Part shown: piece by piece, positions 1 to 12,980 of the stretch
Layout of the letters: each line of letters starts with the position of its first letter
How positions within the stretch are numbered: position 1 is the first letter of the stretch
Made by a program: the position numbers and the translations under genes
Origin: Symbiodinium natans
Taxonomy: Eukaryota; Sar; Dinophyceae; Suessiales; Symbiodiniaceae
Reading direction: 5' to 3'
DNA: 57,500 nt
NCBI GenBank assembly: GCA_905221605.1
Contig: CAJNDS010002746.1
Coordinates: forward strand, 683,389 to 740,888
Notes under the pieces: generated by a model
What the model saw: only the letters and a program-made list of their open reading frames with translations
Told to the model about the DNA's origin: nothing
Database searches by the model: none

Positions 1-781
1 CACGCGTGAACCCCTCTAAAAAACCCCCCGGCCTTGAATGCCTGGGACCGCCCAACCCGAGACCCCCTGAAATGGAAGAAGACTTTGGAGGCGGGCTGTT
101 GACTTGAGATTAGGCCTAAACCCCAAAAGGAATAGGATTGGGTGGTGTTGCCGAATGAGACGGCGTGGGGCGGGATAAACATGTTAGATGGCCCTCCACT
201 ATCGGGCCATGGCTGCTCCACGAGGCTGTCGAAGCGAGTCTGCATCCCAACCCTCACAGCTTCTGCGCCATTTCACAGCAAACCCTAAACCCTAAACCTT
301 CTAGGGAAAGCCATCAAAAAATCAAGAAACACAAAAAACATCCCACAAGGTCGCCGAGTTGCGTGCCCACCAGAGCCTAGGCTGGGTAGCGCCGCCGAGC
401 CAAGAATCACCTGACATGTCTGTGGGCTGGTAGGTTTGGGGGTTTGGAGTTTAGGGTTTAGGGTTTGGAGTTTAGGGTTCAGGGTTTGGGGTAGGGTTTA
501 GGGTTTGGGGTTCAGGGTTTAGGGCCTAAGTTTAGGGTTTGGGGTTGGGGTTCAGGGTACTTAGGGTTTGAGCTGCCGGGGGGACGGGGGGGGGGGGTGG
601 GAGTTGCACGCGCTGCTGACTTGGTGCTTTTGCCTTCAATCCTATACCGTTTAGAGCCCCTAAAGCCCTAGTTCTTGTTAGATACGAGGAAGGACCCCTA
701 AAGGGGCCCTTAGTTTCACTCCCCCATACAACCCCTATATACACCTTCTAGGGTCCCTACGTACCGAAGTAGCCCCCGCAT

Positions 782-905
782 TACTTGGAGGTTCAGGGTA
801 CTTAGGAACCCATTAGAAGTGTAGTGATGAACCCACATAAAAGGCCCTGAAGTACTCTAAAAGGGTTTGAATTGGGTTCTACTAAGTACCATGAACCTCC
901 AAGTA
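782..905. mobile_element. Short inverted-repeat element (MITE-like), family 1
   Basis: Terminal inverted repeats of about 30 bp begin CTTGGAGGTTC and are bounded by TA on both sides, suggesting a TA target site as in Tc1/mariner derivatives. Related ends occur at 8472, 27833, 46736-47021 and in the tandem array at 48250. Confidence 0.75.
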
Positions 906-1202
906 CCCCTAAGGTCCCTTGAGATGAGCAGGTTTAGGGTTTAGTCCTTGAGCCTGAAAGGCCTGGGTCGAGGAAGCCCCGAGCCCGAAACCCTAAATCC
1001 TGAGCCCTAAGCCCTAAACCCTAAACCTCATGCAATAAGCTCACTTGGGACCTCGTGGGCTTCGATGGCTTCGGAACAGTTAAACCCTAAACCTTGTGGG
1101 TTCTGGGTACTTTCTGACCCGGGCATGAGTGTCATTGATAACCTAGTTACCTAGTTATAAGGCCCTGAAGTACCCTAAAGAGATACAATTGGGTTGTAAG
1201 TG

Positions 1203-2243
1203 CAGTTGTCATCACGCGCACGCGCACACGCACAGGCAGAGGCACCCGCGCACCCGCGCACCCGCGCACCCGCGCACCCGCGCATCCGCGCACCCGCGCA
1301 CCCGCGCACGCAGGCGCACACGCGCACGCGCACACGCGAAGGCGCAAACGCGCACGCGCACAGCGCAAAGCGCGCACACACACACACACACAACCACACC
1401 CACCCCACACCACAGCACACGAACACGCACACGCAACACGCACACCGCGCACACGCGCCACACGCGCACACGCGCCACACGAGAACACGCGCACACGCGC
1501 AACACGCGCACACGCGCACACGCGCACCGCGCACACGGCACACGCGCACACGCGCCACGCGCACAAGCGCACACGCGCACACGCGCACACGCGCAACACG
1601 CCCACGCGCAACGCGCACACCGGCACACGCGCACACGCGCACACGCGCGCACGCGCGCCCGCGGCGCCACGCGCACAACGAGCACCGCGCACACGCGCGC
1701 ACGCGCGCAACGCGCACACGAGCACAAGCGCACACGCGCACACGGCACCAACGCGCACACAGCGCAACCGCGCGCGCACACGCGCACGCACAGCGCCACG
1801 CACACGCGCGCACGCGCGCACGCACACCCGCACACGCGCACGCGCGCACGCACACGCGCACACACGCGCACACGCGCGCACACACGCGCACACACGCGCA
1901 CACACGCGCACACACCTACGGGGGCGCGCACCACACAGAGCGACACAAGCTGCGCACACACGCGCCGCACACACGCCCGCCCACACCACGCACGCACACA
2001 AGCAAGCACCCAGCACGCCCCCGCAAGCAGCACGCACGCACCCACCCACCCACCCACCCACCACGCACGCACACACGCAAGCACCCACGCACCACCCACG
2101 CACGCACCACGCACGCACCCACGCACGCAGCCCACGCACGCACCCACGCACGCACCCACGCACGCACCCACGCACGCACCCACGCACGCACCCACGCACG
2201 CACCCACGCACGCCCACGCACGCCCACCCACGCCCACACACAA

Positions 2244-2286
<43 letters not shown>
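1203..2286. repeat. Compound CA/CGCA/CACC microsatellite, 1.1 kb
   Basis: It starts as CGCACC and CGCACA units, passes through a 12-bp unit (CACCCACGCACG) and ends as pure CA. Open frames on both strands here contain only cysteine/valine or histidine/threonine runs and are not genes. Confidence 0.97.
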
Positions 2287-2289
<3 letters not shown>

Positions 2290-2548
2290 CCTGCTGTTTC
2301 GCCGGAGTCTTCGGGCCAGGAGTGGCAAGCAAGGTGATCGGCCTGCCAAGATGAAAGAGTCAAGGCTTGCAAGGTCAAGGGTTTGGGGCTTTTACGGGTT
2401 AGGACTCAGGCTTTATAGGCCTAAACAAAAACTAAACCCTAAACCCTAAAGCCTAGGGTTTTACACCCTAAACCCTAAACCCTAAACCCTAAACCCTAAA
2501 CCCTAAACCCTAAACCCTAAACCCTAAACCCTAAACCCTAAACCCCAG

Positions 2549-2630
2549 AAGCTCGAAGGTGCCTCTCTGCGGACGTGGCAATATGCGAGGCCGGCTTGGG
2601 ATTGGCGCAGTACCTTGCCGCGCAGCAGAA
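2549..2630 (+). CDS. Candidate plus-strand exon
   Basis: Between CCCCAG and a GTGAGC donor the plus strand reads ARRCLSADVAICEAGLGL, then AQYLAAQQ. It is the best plus-strand exon candidate, but the minus strand is also open here, so the strand is uncertain. Confidence 0.3.
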
Positions 2631-5095
2631 GTGAGCTCCCCAAGATAGCAAGTGTATAGTAGCCCTAAACCCTAAACCCTAAACCCTAAACCCGAAACCC
2701 CAAACCCTAAACCCTAAACCTCTGTTCCCACTATACGCTCATCATAATGCTGGGGTTCCCCCCGTGGGGGTTCCCTTCGTATGATCTTTTGCGCAAGGAG
2801 GATGGGGATCAGGGAAGTTTAGGGTATACACGGAAGCTCTCTAACACATGAAATGCTCACTGCGCCAACCCTAAACCCTAAACCCTATAAATCCTAAACA
2901 ATCCGAGCCACAATGTGCTTGTTGCCCTTGGCTGCGGTTGAAACATCTTGGCGCTGCTGCACAACCGGGTCCGGCCGTTCTTCTCTGCCTCCGCCTCTGT
3001 TTAGGGCTTCGGGTTTGGGGTTAGGGTTTGGGGTTAAGAGTTTAGGGTGGGCTTAGGGTTTAGGGTTTTGGGGGTTTGTGGGGTGTTGGGTTTTGGGCTT
3101 TGACCATGCGCCTGAGACGTGTCCCTTGCTTCAGAAAACAGGTCATTCCTCCTGGTTTAGGGTTTAGGGTTTAGGGTTTATAGGGTTTAGGGTTTAGGGT
3201 TTAGGGGGCTAGGGGCTAGGGTTTAGGGTTTAGGGCTTCAGGCGTCGGGCCTGACGGATTCCAACTGTAGCAGGGTATTCCCAAACCCCAAGTCGCCGAA
3301 AGAGTTAAAACATTGAATTTCGGGTTTAGGGTTTAGGAATTTAGGGTTTAGGGTTTAGGGTTTGGGGTTTGGGATTTAGGGTTTAGGGTTTGGAGTTTGG
3401 GATTTAGGGTTTAGGGTTTGGAGTTTCGGGTTTAGGGTTTAGAGGGTTTCGGGTTCAGGGTTTTGGGTTGAAAGGGTACACCCAACCCAACCCCCCCCCC
3501 CCCCCCCCCACCCCACCCCCCCTCCCACCCCACCCCCCCTCCCACCCCACCCCCCCACCCCCCAAAAAACTGGGTTCGCTTTTGGGCCTTTATTGGGGTC
3601 TCCCGAGGACTTTGTGTGCTCCTGGGACCTGTTCGATTAACTTACCCTAAACCCTCAACCCGGCAAGTCAGCCGTGTAGACAAGCAGCTTTGAAAATACA
3701 GAATGATACCCAGTCTTGAGGGTTTAGGGCTTAAAATCCTAAACCCTGAGCCCTGAACCCTAAACCCTAAACCCCGAAACCCTAAACCCCTAAACCCCGA
3801 AACCCTAAACCCTGTTTTTCCCAGGCCACTCTTGGGCCTAGCTTAGGTTTTGGAAGATTCGAAGGGGAACCCTAAATCCTAAACCCTAAACCCTCAACCC
3901 TAAACCCTAAACCCTAAACCCTAAACCCTTTCGACCCACTGCCTTGGGCGGTGGCAAAGCTTCGAACGCCGTTTGGGCCGTGCGGTCGGTGCTTTGCTGT
4001 GGATTCCACTCAACCCTCCTTTGCCGGGAAGGCTTTATGGCTGTAGGGGGCTTAGGGTTTCGGATTTAGGGTTTCGTGTTTTGGGGTTTTCGGGTTTTAG
4101 GGTTTCACGGTTTAGGGGTTCAAGGGCTTAGGCCCCAAAACTTGTTGCAGGATGTGGAGTCTGGGGCTTCCGTTTTGAGGGATAGCACGTGCATGAGTTT
4201 ACACTGAGCATGCCCGAAAGCCTTCACCACCAAAGCCCTGTGGACCCTAGAGCCCCAACCCCAAACCCTAAACCCCAAACCCTAAAGTCCTAAAACCCTA
4301 AACCCCAAACCCTAAACCCCAAACTCGAAGCCCTAAAACCCTAAACCCTGAACCCCAAACCCTAAACCCTAGCCCTAAACCCTAGCCCTAAACCCTAGCC
4401 CTAAACCCTAAACCCCCTAAAGCCCCTAAAACGAAATGACGAGCAGAGCCGGGATGCAGCTCCGCACGTAGCTCCGGACACGAACCTCGGATGGCCCTCA
4501 AAAGCCTCTGGGGTTTGGGGTTTAGGGTTTAGGGTTTGGGGTTTAGGGTTTAGGGTTTCGGGTTTGGGGTTTAGGGTTTAGGGTTTGGGGTTTAGGGTTT
4601 GGGTTTAGGATTTAGGGTTTGGGGTTTAGGGTTTGGGGTTTGGGGTTTAGGGTTTGGCGTTTGGGGTTTAGGGTATAGGGTATTTTCCCCAAGTATTATT
4701 CCTCTTAAACCCAATAAGGGAAAACATTGGTCCTAAGAATCCCAATAAGGGAAAACCCTCTGCAAAAAACACAAACCAAAAAACATTCCTAAGCGTAATC
4801 CTCTTCAACCCCAAAACAGGAAAAATCACAGCCTAAACCCCAAACCCACCCTAAAACCCCAAATAGGAAAAACATCCAAAGGGCCTGCCTAGGAACTAAT
4901 CCTGCGCAGGCCACGTACTTGTTCATCAAGTCTAGGCGAATCCTCCACGTCGAGGAAAGTATTACCTAAGGTCGGGCTGTGTGGACAGGGTTTAGGGTTT
5001 AGGGTTTAGGATTTAGGGTGTAGGGTGTAGGGTTTAGGGGAGGGTGTGACGGTGCTTCTTCTGCGGTCCTAGGGGTTTAGGGCGTCCCTGAACCT

Positions 5096-8000
5096 CTAGC
5101 GTCTCATCCAGCTGCGCACGTTGAGGCTCTTCGGATAACTCTGCTGCACAGCGCTCCAGCCCACTTTGGTGGTGGCAATCTCGGAGTCCACGTCAAGAGC
5201 CGTCATCATCGTGGTATCCGACCGGGCCTCAGGAAAGTTCAGCGCCCTGAGCTTGACATAAAAATGGCTGGCGTGCATGAAGCAGTCTGGTGTCAGGGCT
5301 TAGGGGCTTGGGCAGTTGTCTTCTCTAAACTCTCGACCCAACACCCTTTTGAGAATGCAGTTTCCGTTTCCTCCACCCTAAGCCCTAAGCCCTAAGCCCT
5401 AACCCTAAACCCTAGGCCCTAAACCCTACACCCTAAACCCTAAACCCTAGAACCCTAAACCTTGCACCCTGAATCGGGCTCCCTGGTCGCCTTCAAAGCC
5501 CTGCGCGCCTATGGGCCTCAACGAACCCTGCAAAGTCTTAGGGTTGGGATGTTTCCCCCTAATACTAACAGTCCTTAATAGGGATGTACGTACCCCCTCG
5601 GTGGTAATCAGGCGTGCGGGTGCAAGCGGCATCTGCGCCCAAAAGCACCAATTAGACGAGGACTGTTAGTATAAGGGGGAACATCCCAAGCTTTGGGGTG
5701 TTTCTGATGTTCAGGAAGTTCGTAGAATGGATTAAAGAGTAGCCCCCACTGCCCCACCCCCCCCACCCCCCCACCCCCCCGAAAAAAAAGGGTGGTACCC
5801 CCACCAAAATGCCACCCACCCTATTTTGTGAAACCGCCGATTATTATTGCCATTTTTTGCGGGGCGCGTATTAAAGTAGCGCAGAGAATAATCTGTTCTC
5901 CAGTATTCTAAAAAGAAACAGGGGCACCCCCTTTTTAAGGCTCGATTAGACTTAAAAGGGGTCCTAAAACCTGAAAAAGGGAATAAGGGTACGGCTCAAA
6001 ACAGGGTTTAGGGTTTAGGATTTAGGGCAAGTGGGCTTAGGTTGCCCCTTCTACATGCCCCCCTACATGCTCGTCTCCTTATAGACATGCCCCAAGAAAG
6101 GTCCCCCTCTTCGAGAACCCCCAAATAATGGCCCCATTGCCAGAGTGAGGGTTTAGGGTGGCGCCCGTGGTTGAAGATTCAAGGTTCAGGGTTCAGGGCC
6201 GACATGGTGTGTTAACCAGGGCCCCATACTTGCGCCGCAGGGGGACTAGGTTGCCCAGTAACCTTGGACGCCCTTTTCTGGCTTAACGGATAATATTCCC
6301 TCACATTCCCTTTATATTTATGTTACCAGACCCCCCGAAAACCCTATCAAAAACCCCCAAAAAGGGCATAAGGGCACTACTGGGCATCCTAGAGGACATA
6401 AGAAGCAAGACCACATTGTTGAGCCAGCCTTGAGATTGAGAAATTCAGGGTTTTGGGGTTAGGGTTTAGGGTTTAGGGTTTCGGGTTTAGGGCTTTCAGG
6501 ACGCCTGGCGATAGTTTCGTTCCACTTAGAGCATGAGAAGTAAGTACCATGTAAAGCCTTGGGTACCGAGATGTGTAATGATCGCAAAAGTGGACACCCT
6601 GGGAATCGGCCTCTGATATGGGTTTAGGGTTTAGGGTTTAGGGTTTAGGGTTCAGGGTTTCGGGTTTTGCTGATGCCAGAAAGACATGCACCCTAAACAC
6701 AGCACCCCAAAAAAATCGGTTTTGATTTGAGGGTGTTCTATGACATCTGGAATGGCTATGGGGTTTTGGGAACATAGAAGTTGATCACCGTTAGTTCCAA
6801 ACCAACCCCAATGAATTCTTTAAAGCATCGGGACCAGGACGTCGGCCCGGCTCACAAACGATAAATCCTCAGGGTTTATAGGGTTTAGAGAAATGCCTTA
6901 TTTATTGGCCAAATATTCGTGCAGCTGCGTCCACCCTGCAGTAAGGTGTTGGGTTTATGGGGTCGAGGCCCTAAAGCCTAAACCCTAAACCCTAAATCCT
7001 AACAATTTCAGAGGGCACCCCGAAACTGCGGTGTGCAGCCTGAGCCGGTGAATCGTCTGCAGCTGCTTGGTCAGGCTCTCCTGCTTGGGAGTGACTTTAG
7101 GGTTTAGGGCTTAGGGTTTAGAGTTTAGGGTTTAGGGTACAACCTAAAGCCTGGATCCTTCTCCCCATACCTGAAAAGGTATACTGAAGGGAATCCCGGC
7201 TCCAATCATCCTTCTTCCAACTTTCTGTAGGGGTTTAGGGCAAGAAGGGTGCCCTTTTTGGGTTGAACGACCCCAAACCCCCCAAAAACGGGAATAAGGA
7301 CCTACTCTGGTGTCTCAGAAAAGAGGGTTTAGGGCTAGGGTGTAGGGCTGCAGGCAGTTCTCTACGGGTCCCTTTGTGGGTTCCCTAGCTAGTCTATACC
7401 AAGGACCCCAAACGGATGACCAGATGGGTGTTCCCCAAGATAGGAGTATCTCCTCGCAAAATGCTACATAGTCCTCTACTATTAAAAAGTATCCCTATAT
7501 TGCCCTTACAAGGAAGATTGCTTTATCATTAGTTTTTTTACTTTTTTTTTTTTGGGGGGGGGGGGGGTTCTTAAGCAAAAAGTAGTCCTTCGTCAGGTTA
7601 GGAAAACCGCCAATTCCGAACAAAACCAGCTTGCCGCGCTGCCTTGAGGTAAAAAAAATGCACTCCCCCATGCTATGGACACAAACAGAACATGATTTCT
7701 AACGAAACTATTGCTGAGTTCAAAGTTTACAAGCCCCCCTAAATGTGCACACTTTCAGTTTCATAGGGGATTGTAGCATCCCAAAAAGTGTAAAGTGCAC
7801 TCACTCAGCTACTAAGCCCACAGAAACCCCAAGCTCCAAACTGAAGACCTGGACATAGTCAGTCTAGACCCGAAATTAACCTAGGAATACAAAGGGTGCC
7901 CTTCTTGGGTTTAAGGGGATTATAAGAGAACCCCAACCCCCCAAAAAAAGGAAAAAAAGTGCCTACTCCCGGTCCGAGTAGTTGCGGGATAGGGGCCCAG

Positions 8001-9198
8001 GGGGGGGGGGGGGGGGGGGGGGTTGGGAAGAGGGAAAGGATCCGGAGGGCTCTGGGGGCGGGAGCATTTGGTATACTAAGGCGGGCTCAAGGACGATTCA
8101 GGTTTAGGGTTTAGGGTTTAGGGTTTAGGGTTGAGGATTGAGGGTTTAGGGTTGAGGGTTTAGGGTTTAGGGGTTTGGGCTTGGGGTCTAGGGTAGAAAA
8201 TGGGGAGAGCCTCACATCACCAAGCAACCATCCAAGACGCCCATCCGAATGCTCGGCATGTGCATGACGAAGGCCGGAATCCACGACAGAGGTCCCCACT
8301 AGAACATAAAGACAACATAATTAAGCTTTACTTGCTTCCCACTCGAGCCTTAACCCTAAACCCTGAAACCCCAAACCCTAAACCCTAAACCCCAAACCCT
8401 GAAACCCCCAACCCTACCAATCCCTTGCACCCTGAACCGCCATGCGGCTGACACGCGGAGACCCTAGGTCTTCTTGGAGGTCCATGGTACTTAGTAACCC
8501 AATTATAACTTAGGGTTTAGGGTTTAGGGTTTAGGATATCACCCCATTAGGGTACCCAAGGGGCTTAGAAGTGTGTTAGAACTAGTATAAGTTGGAACGT
8601 CCCAGTCTTAGGCTTTTGAGGTCTAGAGAATAGTAAAGATCCGTTCATCCCAGAAGCCCTTTGGCCCCCAAAAACACTTCAGAGGGTCTAGGGCTTGGGC
8701 TTAGGGGTTTTAGTTTGTAATTAAAATGGAAGACATGCGTAGCGGGTGGATTGATATTCGAATAGGCACTTGTCTTTAGTTGTTTGAAGGTTTAGGATTA
8801 AATAAACAGAGTATTTCTCGCACTTTCACGGGCCTAGCCCCCTTGCTCACCACAATATCGTCTTTTGGGTTCTGCTACATATGTATGTATATATATATAT
8901 ATATATATATGTATATCTGTTCGGCATAGATTTTAGCCTACGGGCACGACATAGGATTAGATGATGTGAGCAAGGGGGTCGTTGACTGCTGCGGGTCGGG
9001 CCTTTTAATTAGCCCCACTGGGCTTTTTTTTTGTGTTTTAACTGGGTCGTCATTTTTTTTAAGGCTGCTTTCAGTAGCGCCATTTAAGATAATTTGTTGC
9101 CGAGCGCCTAATACCAGCATCCGTGGCTGTGGGGCTGGAGCCGGCTTGCACGTACCTTTTTCCCGTTACGGAGACGCTGAAAATGATGCTCGGGCATT
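5096..9198 (-). CDS. Unrecognised gene, last four exons
   Basis: I do not recognise this protein. Four islands join in phase: 9156-9198 (MPEHHFQRLRNGKK, strong GTACGT donor), 8221-8298 (WGPLSWIPAFVMHM, then PSIRMGVLDGCL, GT donor), 7040-7080 (ESLTKQLQTIHRL, GC donor) and 5096-5246 (ALNFPEARSDTTMM, TALDVDSEIATTKVGW, then a basic end RSWMRR and TAG). The third exon looks like a coiled coil. The introns carry telomere repeats, microsatellite-like blocks and short inverted-repeat elements, as in the kinase gene. Upstream exons probably lie between 9.2 and 17 kb. The last exon is the best supported; the first two rest on frame, phase and splice sites. Confidence 0.55.
5544..5690. mobile_element. 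Short inverted-repeat element (MITE-like), family 2
   Basis: The left end TTGGGATGTTTCCCCCTA is matched by an inverted right end (5659-5690) over about 32 bp with two mismatches. A lone related end lies at 47748. Confidence 0.8.
8839..8980. repeat. Inverted repeat around an AT microsatellite
   Basis: CCCCCTTGCTCACCA near 8839 faces TGTGAGCAAGGGGG near 8964 with a TA run (8888-8912) between. It may be a short transposon remnant. Confidence 0.6.
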
Positions 9199-10131
9199 CT
9201 CAGGTAGGGAATGAGGGATTTTCCACGATTAAATTGTGAATGTATGGATTTGGAATTACAGATCATAAATGGACCAAATCCTCTACAATCGATTGATGAT
9301 GTATAATATATTCTCTGCTATACCGGGATCTGGTATTCAATTCTGAAAGAAAGGATCCTGAACATCTCAGGGTCTGGAAGATTCTCTAAAGTTTTAGGTC
9401 CTGAAGGGAGCTGACCGAATTTGATAATTTTGCGATTGCTTAAATGCAAATTGTGGTTCTGCTGAAGTGAACTGCTGTTGCTTTCCCCCACCATTTGGGG
9501 TTCCTAAACCCTAAACTCTAGGGTTTAGGGCTAAGGATTAGGGTTTTGGGGTTCCTAAACCCTAAACTCTAGGGTTTAGGGCCAAGGTTTATGGTTTTGG
9601 GGCTCCTAAACCCTAAACTCTAGGGTTTAGGGCAAAGGTTTAGGGTTTCGGCGTCCTGAACCCTAAACTCTAGGGTCAGGAGGGGTTTAGGGTTAAGGGG
9701 TTTAGGGCCTTGGAGTTTAGGGTTTATGTGTTTAGGGGTTTGGGGTTAAGAGTTAAGGGTTTAGGGTTAAGAGGACGGTTGAGGGCTTAGGGGTTCTGCA
9801 ACACATATACTTGTTTTTGGCGTAAGAATATTACTGGACAAACAAAAATAAAACATAAAGCATTTTTTTGACGGGGGCCACGGTTTGGGACGCTGTGGCA
9901 GGTTTTCCGGGAACGTGAAGCTTGTCATCCTTTGGCAAAATTAGCCTGGCTGGAATTCTTTTGGGAGTCTGGCTTCTGGAAACCTTTTAGGGGTCGTGGG
10001 GGCGAGATGTCATGGCGAACCGGGTTGACCACCCCCCCCTGTTGCGACGGGGACCGCGGCGTGGGACACCGCGGCAGCATCTCTTCCCGTGGGAAGGGGG
10101 GCTGATTTAGGGTTTAGGGTTTAGGGTTTAG

Positions 10132-10240
10132 GGTTTATAGAAATTGTATAGGGTTTGGGTCCCAATAACGTTTTGAGCGAAACGTTCTGAGCGAAACGTT
10201 TTGCGCGAAAGTTTTGAGCGAAACGTTTTGTGCGAAAATC
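10132..10240. repeat. Short minisatellite with AGCGAAACGTTTTG units
   Basis: Four to five degenerate units follow the string GGTTTGGGTCCCAATAACG. The same block occurs inverted at 32353-32780. Confidence 0.85.
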
Positions 10241-10569
10241 TTGGTTTTAGATTTGGGGTTTTGGGGTCGGCGTGGGGGGGGGGGGCGGCAGATGATACGA
10301 CGGGACGGGGGGACGATTTCAAAATTTATTTTGGTTTCAAGAATTCCATGAATCTTTGGATACCTCAGAATTCCAATATACTTTGAGGTTTTCAATGGAA
10401 TATCTAATTCATAAACCAATATTTTTCGAGAATTACATCTGAAATATTCACGAATTTTTGATTTTATAAGGATTCAAAGAATCTTTGGATATCTCAGAAT
10501 ACATTTTTCGATTCTGCAAAGATTCAATGAATCTTTGGATATCTCGGAAAAATATTTTAAAATCGAATA

Positions 10570-10866
10570 TGGCTGGGGCTGGTGGGGCTGGGGCTGAGGC
10601 TGATACTGGGTCTGGGGCTGGGGCTGGGCTGGGGTTTGGGGCTGGGGCTGGGCTGCGACTGCGGGTGGGCTGGGCGGGGGCTTAGGGCTGGGGGTTGGGC
10701 TGGGGGCTAAGGGCTGGGCTGCGGCTGGGGGTGGGGCTTGGGGGGCTGGGGCTGGGGCTGGGCTGGCGCTGGGCTGCGGGACTGCCTCTGGAAGCTGGCT
10801 CTGCTGGGCTGGGGATGGGGTTGGTTCTGGGGCTGGCTCTGGGGCTGGGGCTGGGGCTGGGGCTGG
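10570..10866. repeat. GGGGCT-type minisatellite
   Basis: Irregular GGGGCT and GGGCT units on the plus strand. Open frames over it are low-complexity artefacts. Confidence 0.93.
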
Positions 10867-10989
10867 ACGTTCCTGGGACTCTGACCCAGCTCCTCAGAAG
10901 AAGAACAAATACATCCAACAACAGCAAGTTCCCCAACTCCTCGTCCTCGGGGTCGGAGTACTGCGCGCCATCCTAAAGGGAAAAAAAAC

Positions 10990-11868
<879 letters not shown>

Positions 11869-12980
11869 AAGGCCCTCACGTCGAGCCCGTCACAAAAGGG
11901 GGATTCCTCAAGCAGATTTGAGCAGAGCAAGACAAGAATCGCAATTCCCAACCCCCCCCCCCCTCCCCCCCGCCCCCAACCAATTTCAGCCAGGTTTACA
12001 CCTCAGCCTAGAAAAAAAGCAAGGGCCCAGGCAGGCATGCACACCGGTGCCGGATTGTCCTTAAACAGGTCGAAACAGCAGCAACAAGCATGGAACGCTA
12101 CGCCACCAACTAAAACAAGAATGAGAATTCCAACATAAAACTATTCAACTAAACTAATCGAGACAAGCCACCGGTCCATAGGACACCGGGAAGGCACCCG
12201 GCGCCAGGGGCGCAGGCTCCTCATTTATAACGGAAGTAGCAACGCCAACCAACAAACATATACACCGCAAACTAACAAAACCCCCACGTTAAACCAAGCA
12301 AAGTTGCCAAGGACGGGCCGTCAAGGACGACCTCAGATGGATTCCAAACTCGCACTCACCCCAAAACCATGCATTTCATGCAGTTCAGACACCTTTTCCT
12401 CCTCCGACCGCATCGCCGCTGCCTCAGTTGCGAGAAAAACATATGGTCCCCCGAATCCGACGTACCACAACACACCAAATACAGACCCGAAGAAAGACAT
12501 ACCCTTTATGAAACATCCAAGAGACGTTCGGAAGCAGCAGCAGGACCTGGGAGCAGACTAACCAACTCAGAACCCATTTCGCCGCAGCAAATCGCGAAAC
12601 CCCTCACAAACCGAGACCAATACGATGAAGGCCATGAGCTTCGCCATACCTGTCACCCGGTAACAAAGAACTCACAAAAACCCAACACAAAAAAAGGCAA
12701 CAACAAGCCGAGGGCGCCTGAAAGAATGGCAGGGGGAGGCAGCGAGGGCAAGACAGGATCGCAAAGTTGCTCGAGCTAAAAAAGGTCGCGAAGGACCAGG
12801 AAATGAGAAAGAGAATGGGAGACTACGCCAGAAAAAGAAAAAAATCCTAAACCCCTCATGAAGCCCTAGAACCCAAAACCTTAAGTCATAAAACCTTCAA
12901 ACCCGCAACCCTTAGACACTAAACTCTCATCCTTAAAACCCTAAACTGTGAAGCAAAGACACGTTCCACTGCACACATGC
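11869..12980. other. A-rich stretch without telomere repeats or a recognised gene
   Basis: After the CA microsatellite comes about 1 kb of A/C-rich sequence on the plus strand. Two overlapping plus-strand frames (12304-12561 and 12369-12779) are open but low in complexity and lack recognisable motifs. I do not call a gene. Confidence 0.5.

Noticed and set aside
1203-2286. CRISPR-like regular repeats
   Set aside because: The units are simple-sequence repeats without unique spacers, in a eukaryotic genome.
1147-2349. Long open frames on both strands (about 380-400 codons)
   Set aside because: They are translations of the CA/CGCA microsatellite, made only of Cys/Val/Arg or His/Thr/Ala runs, and open in several frames at once.
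12304-12779. Two overlapping plus-strand frames of 85 and 136 codons
   Set aside because: A-rich composition, no domain, no splice or neighbour support.
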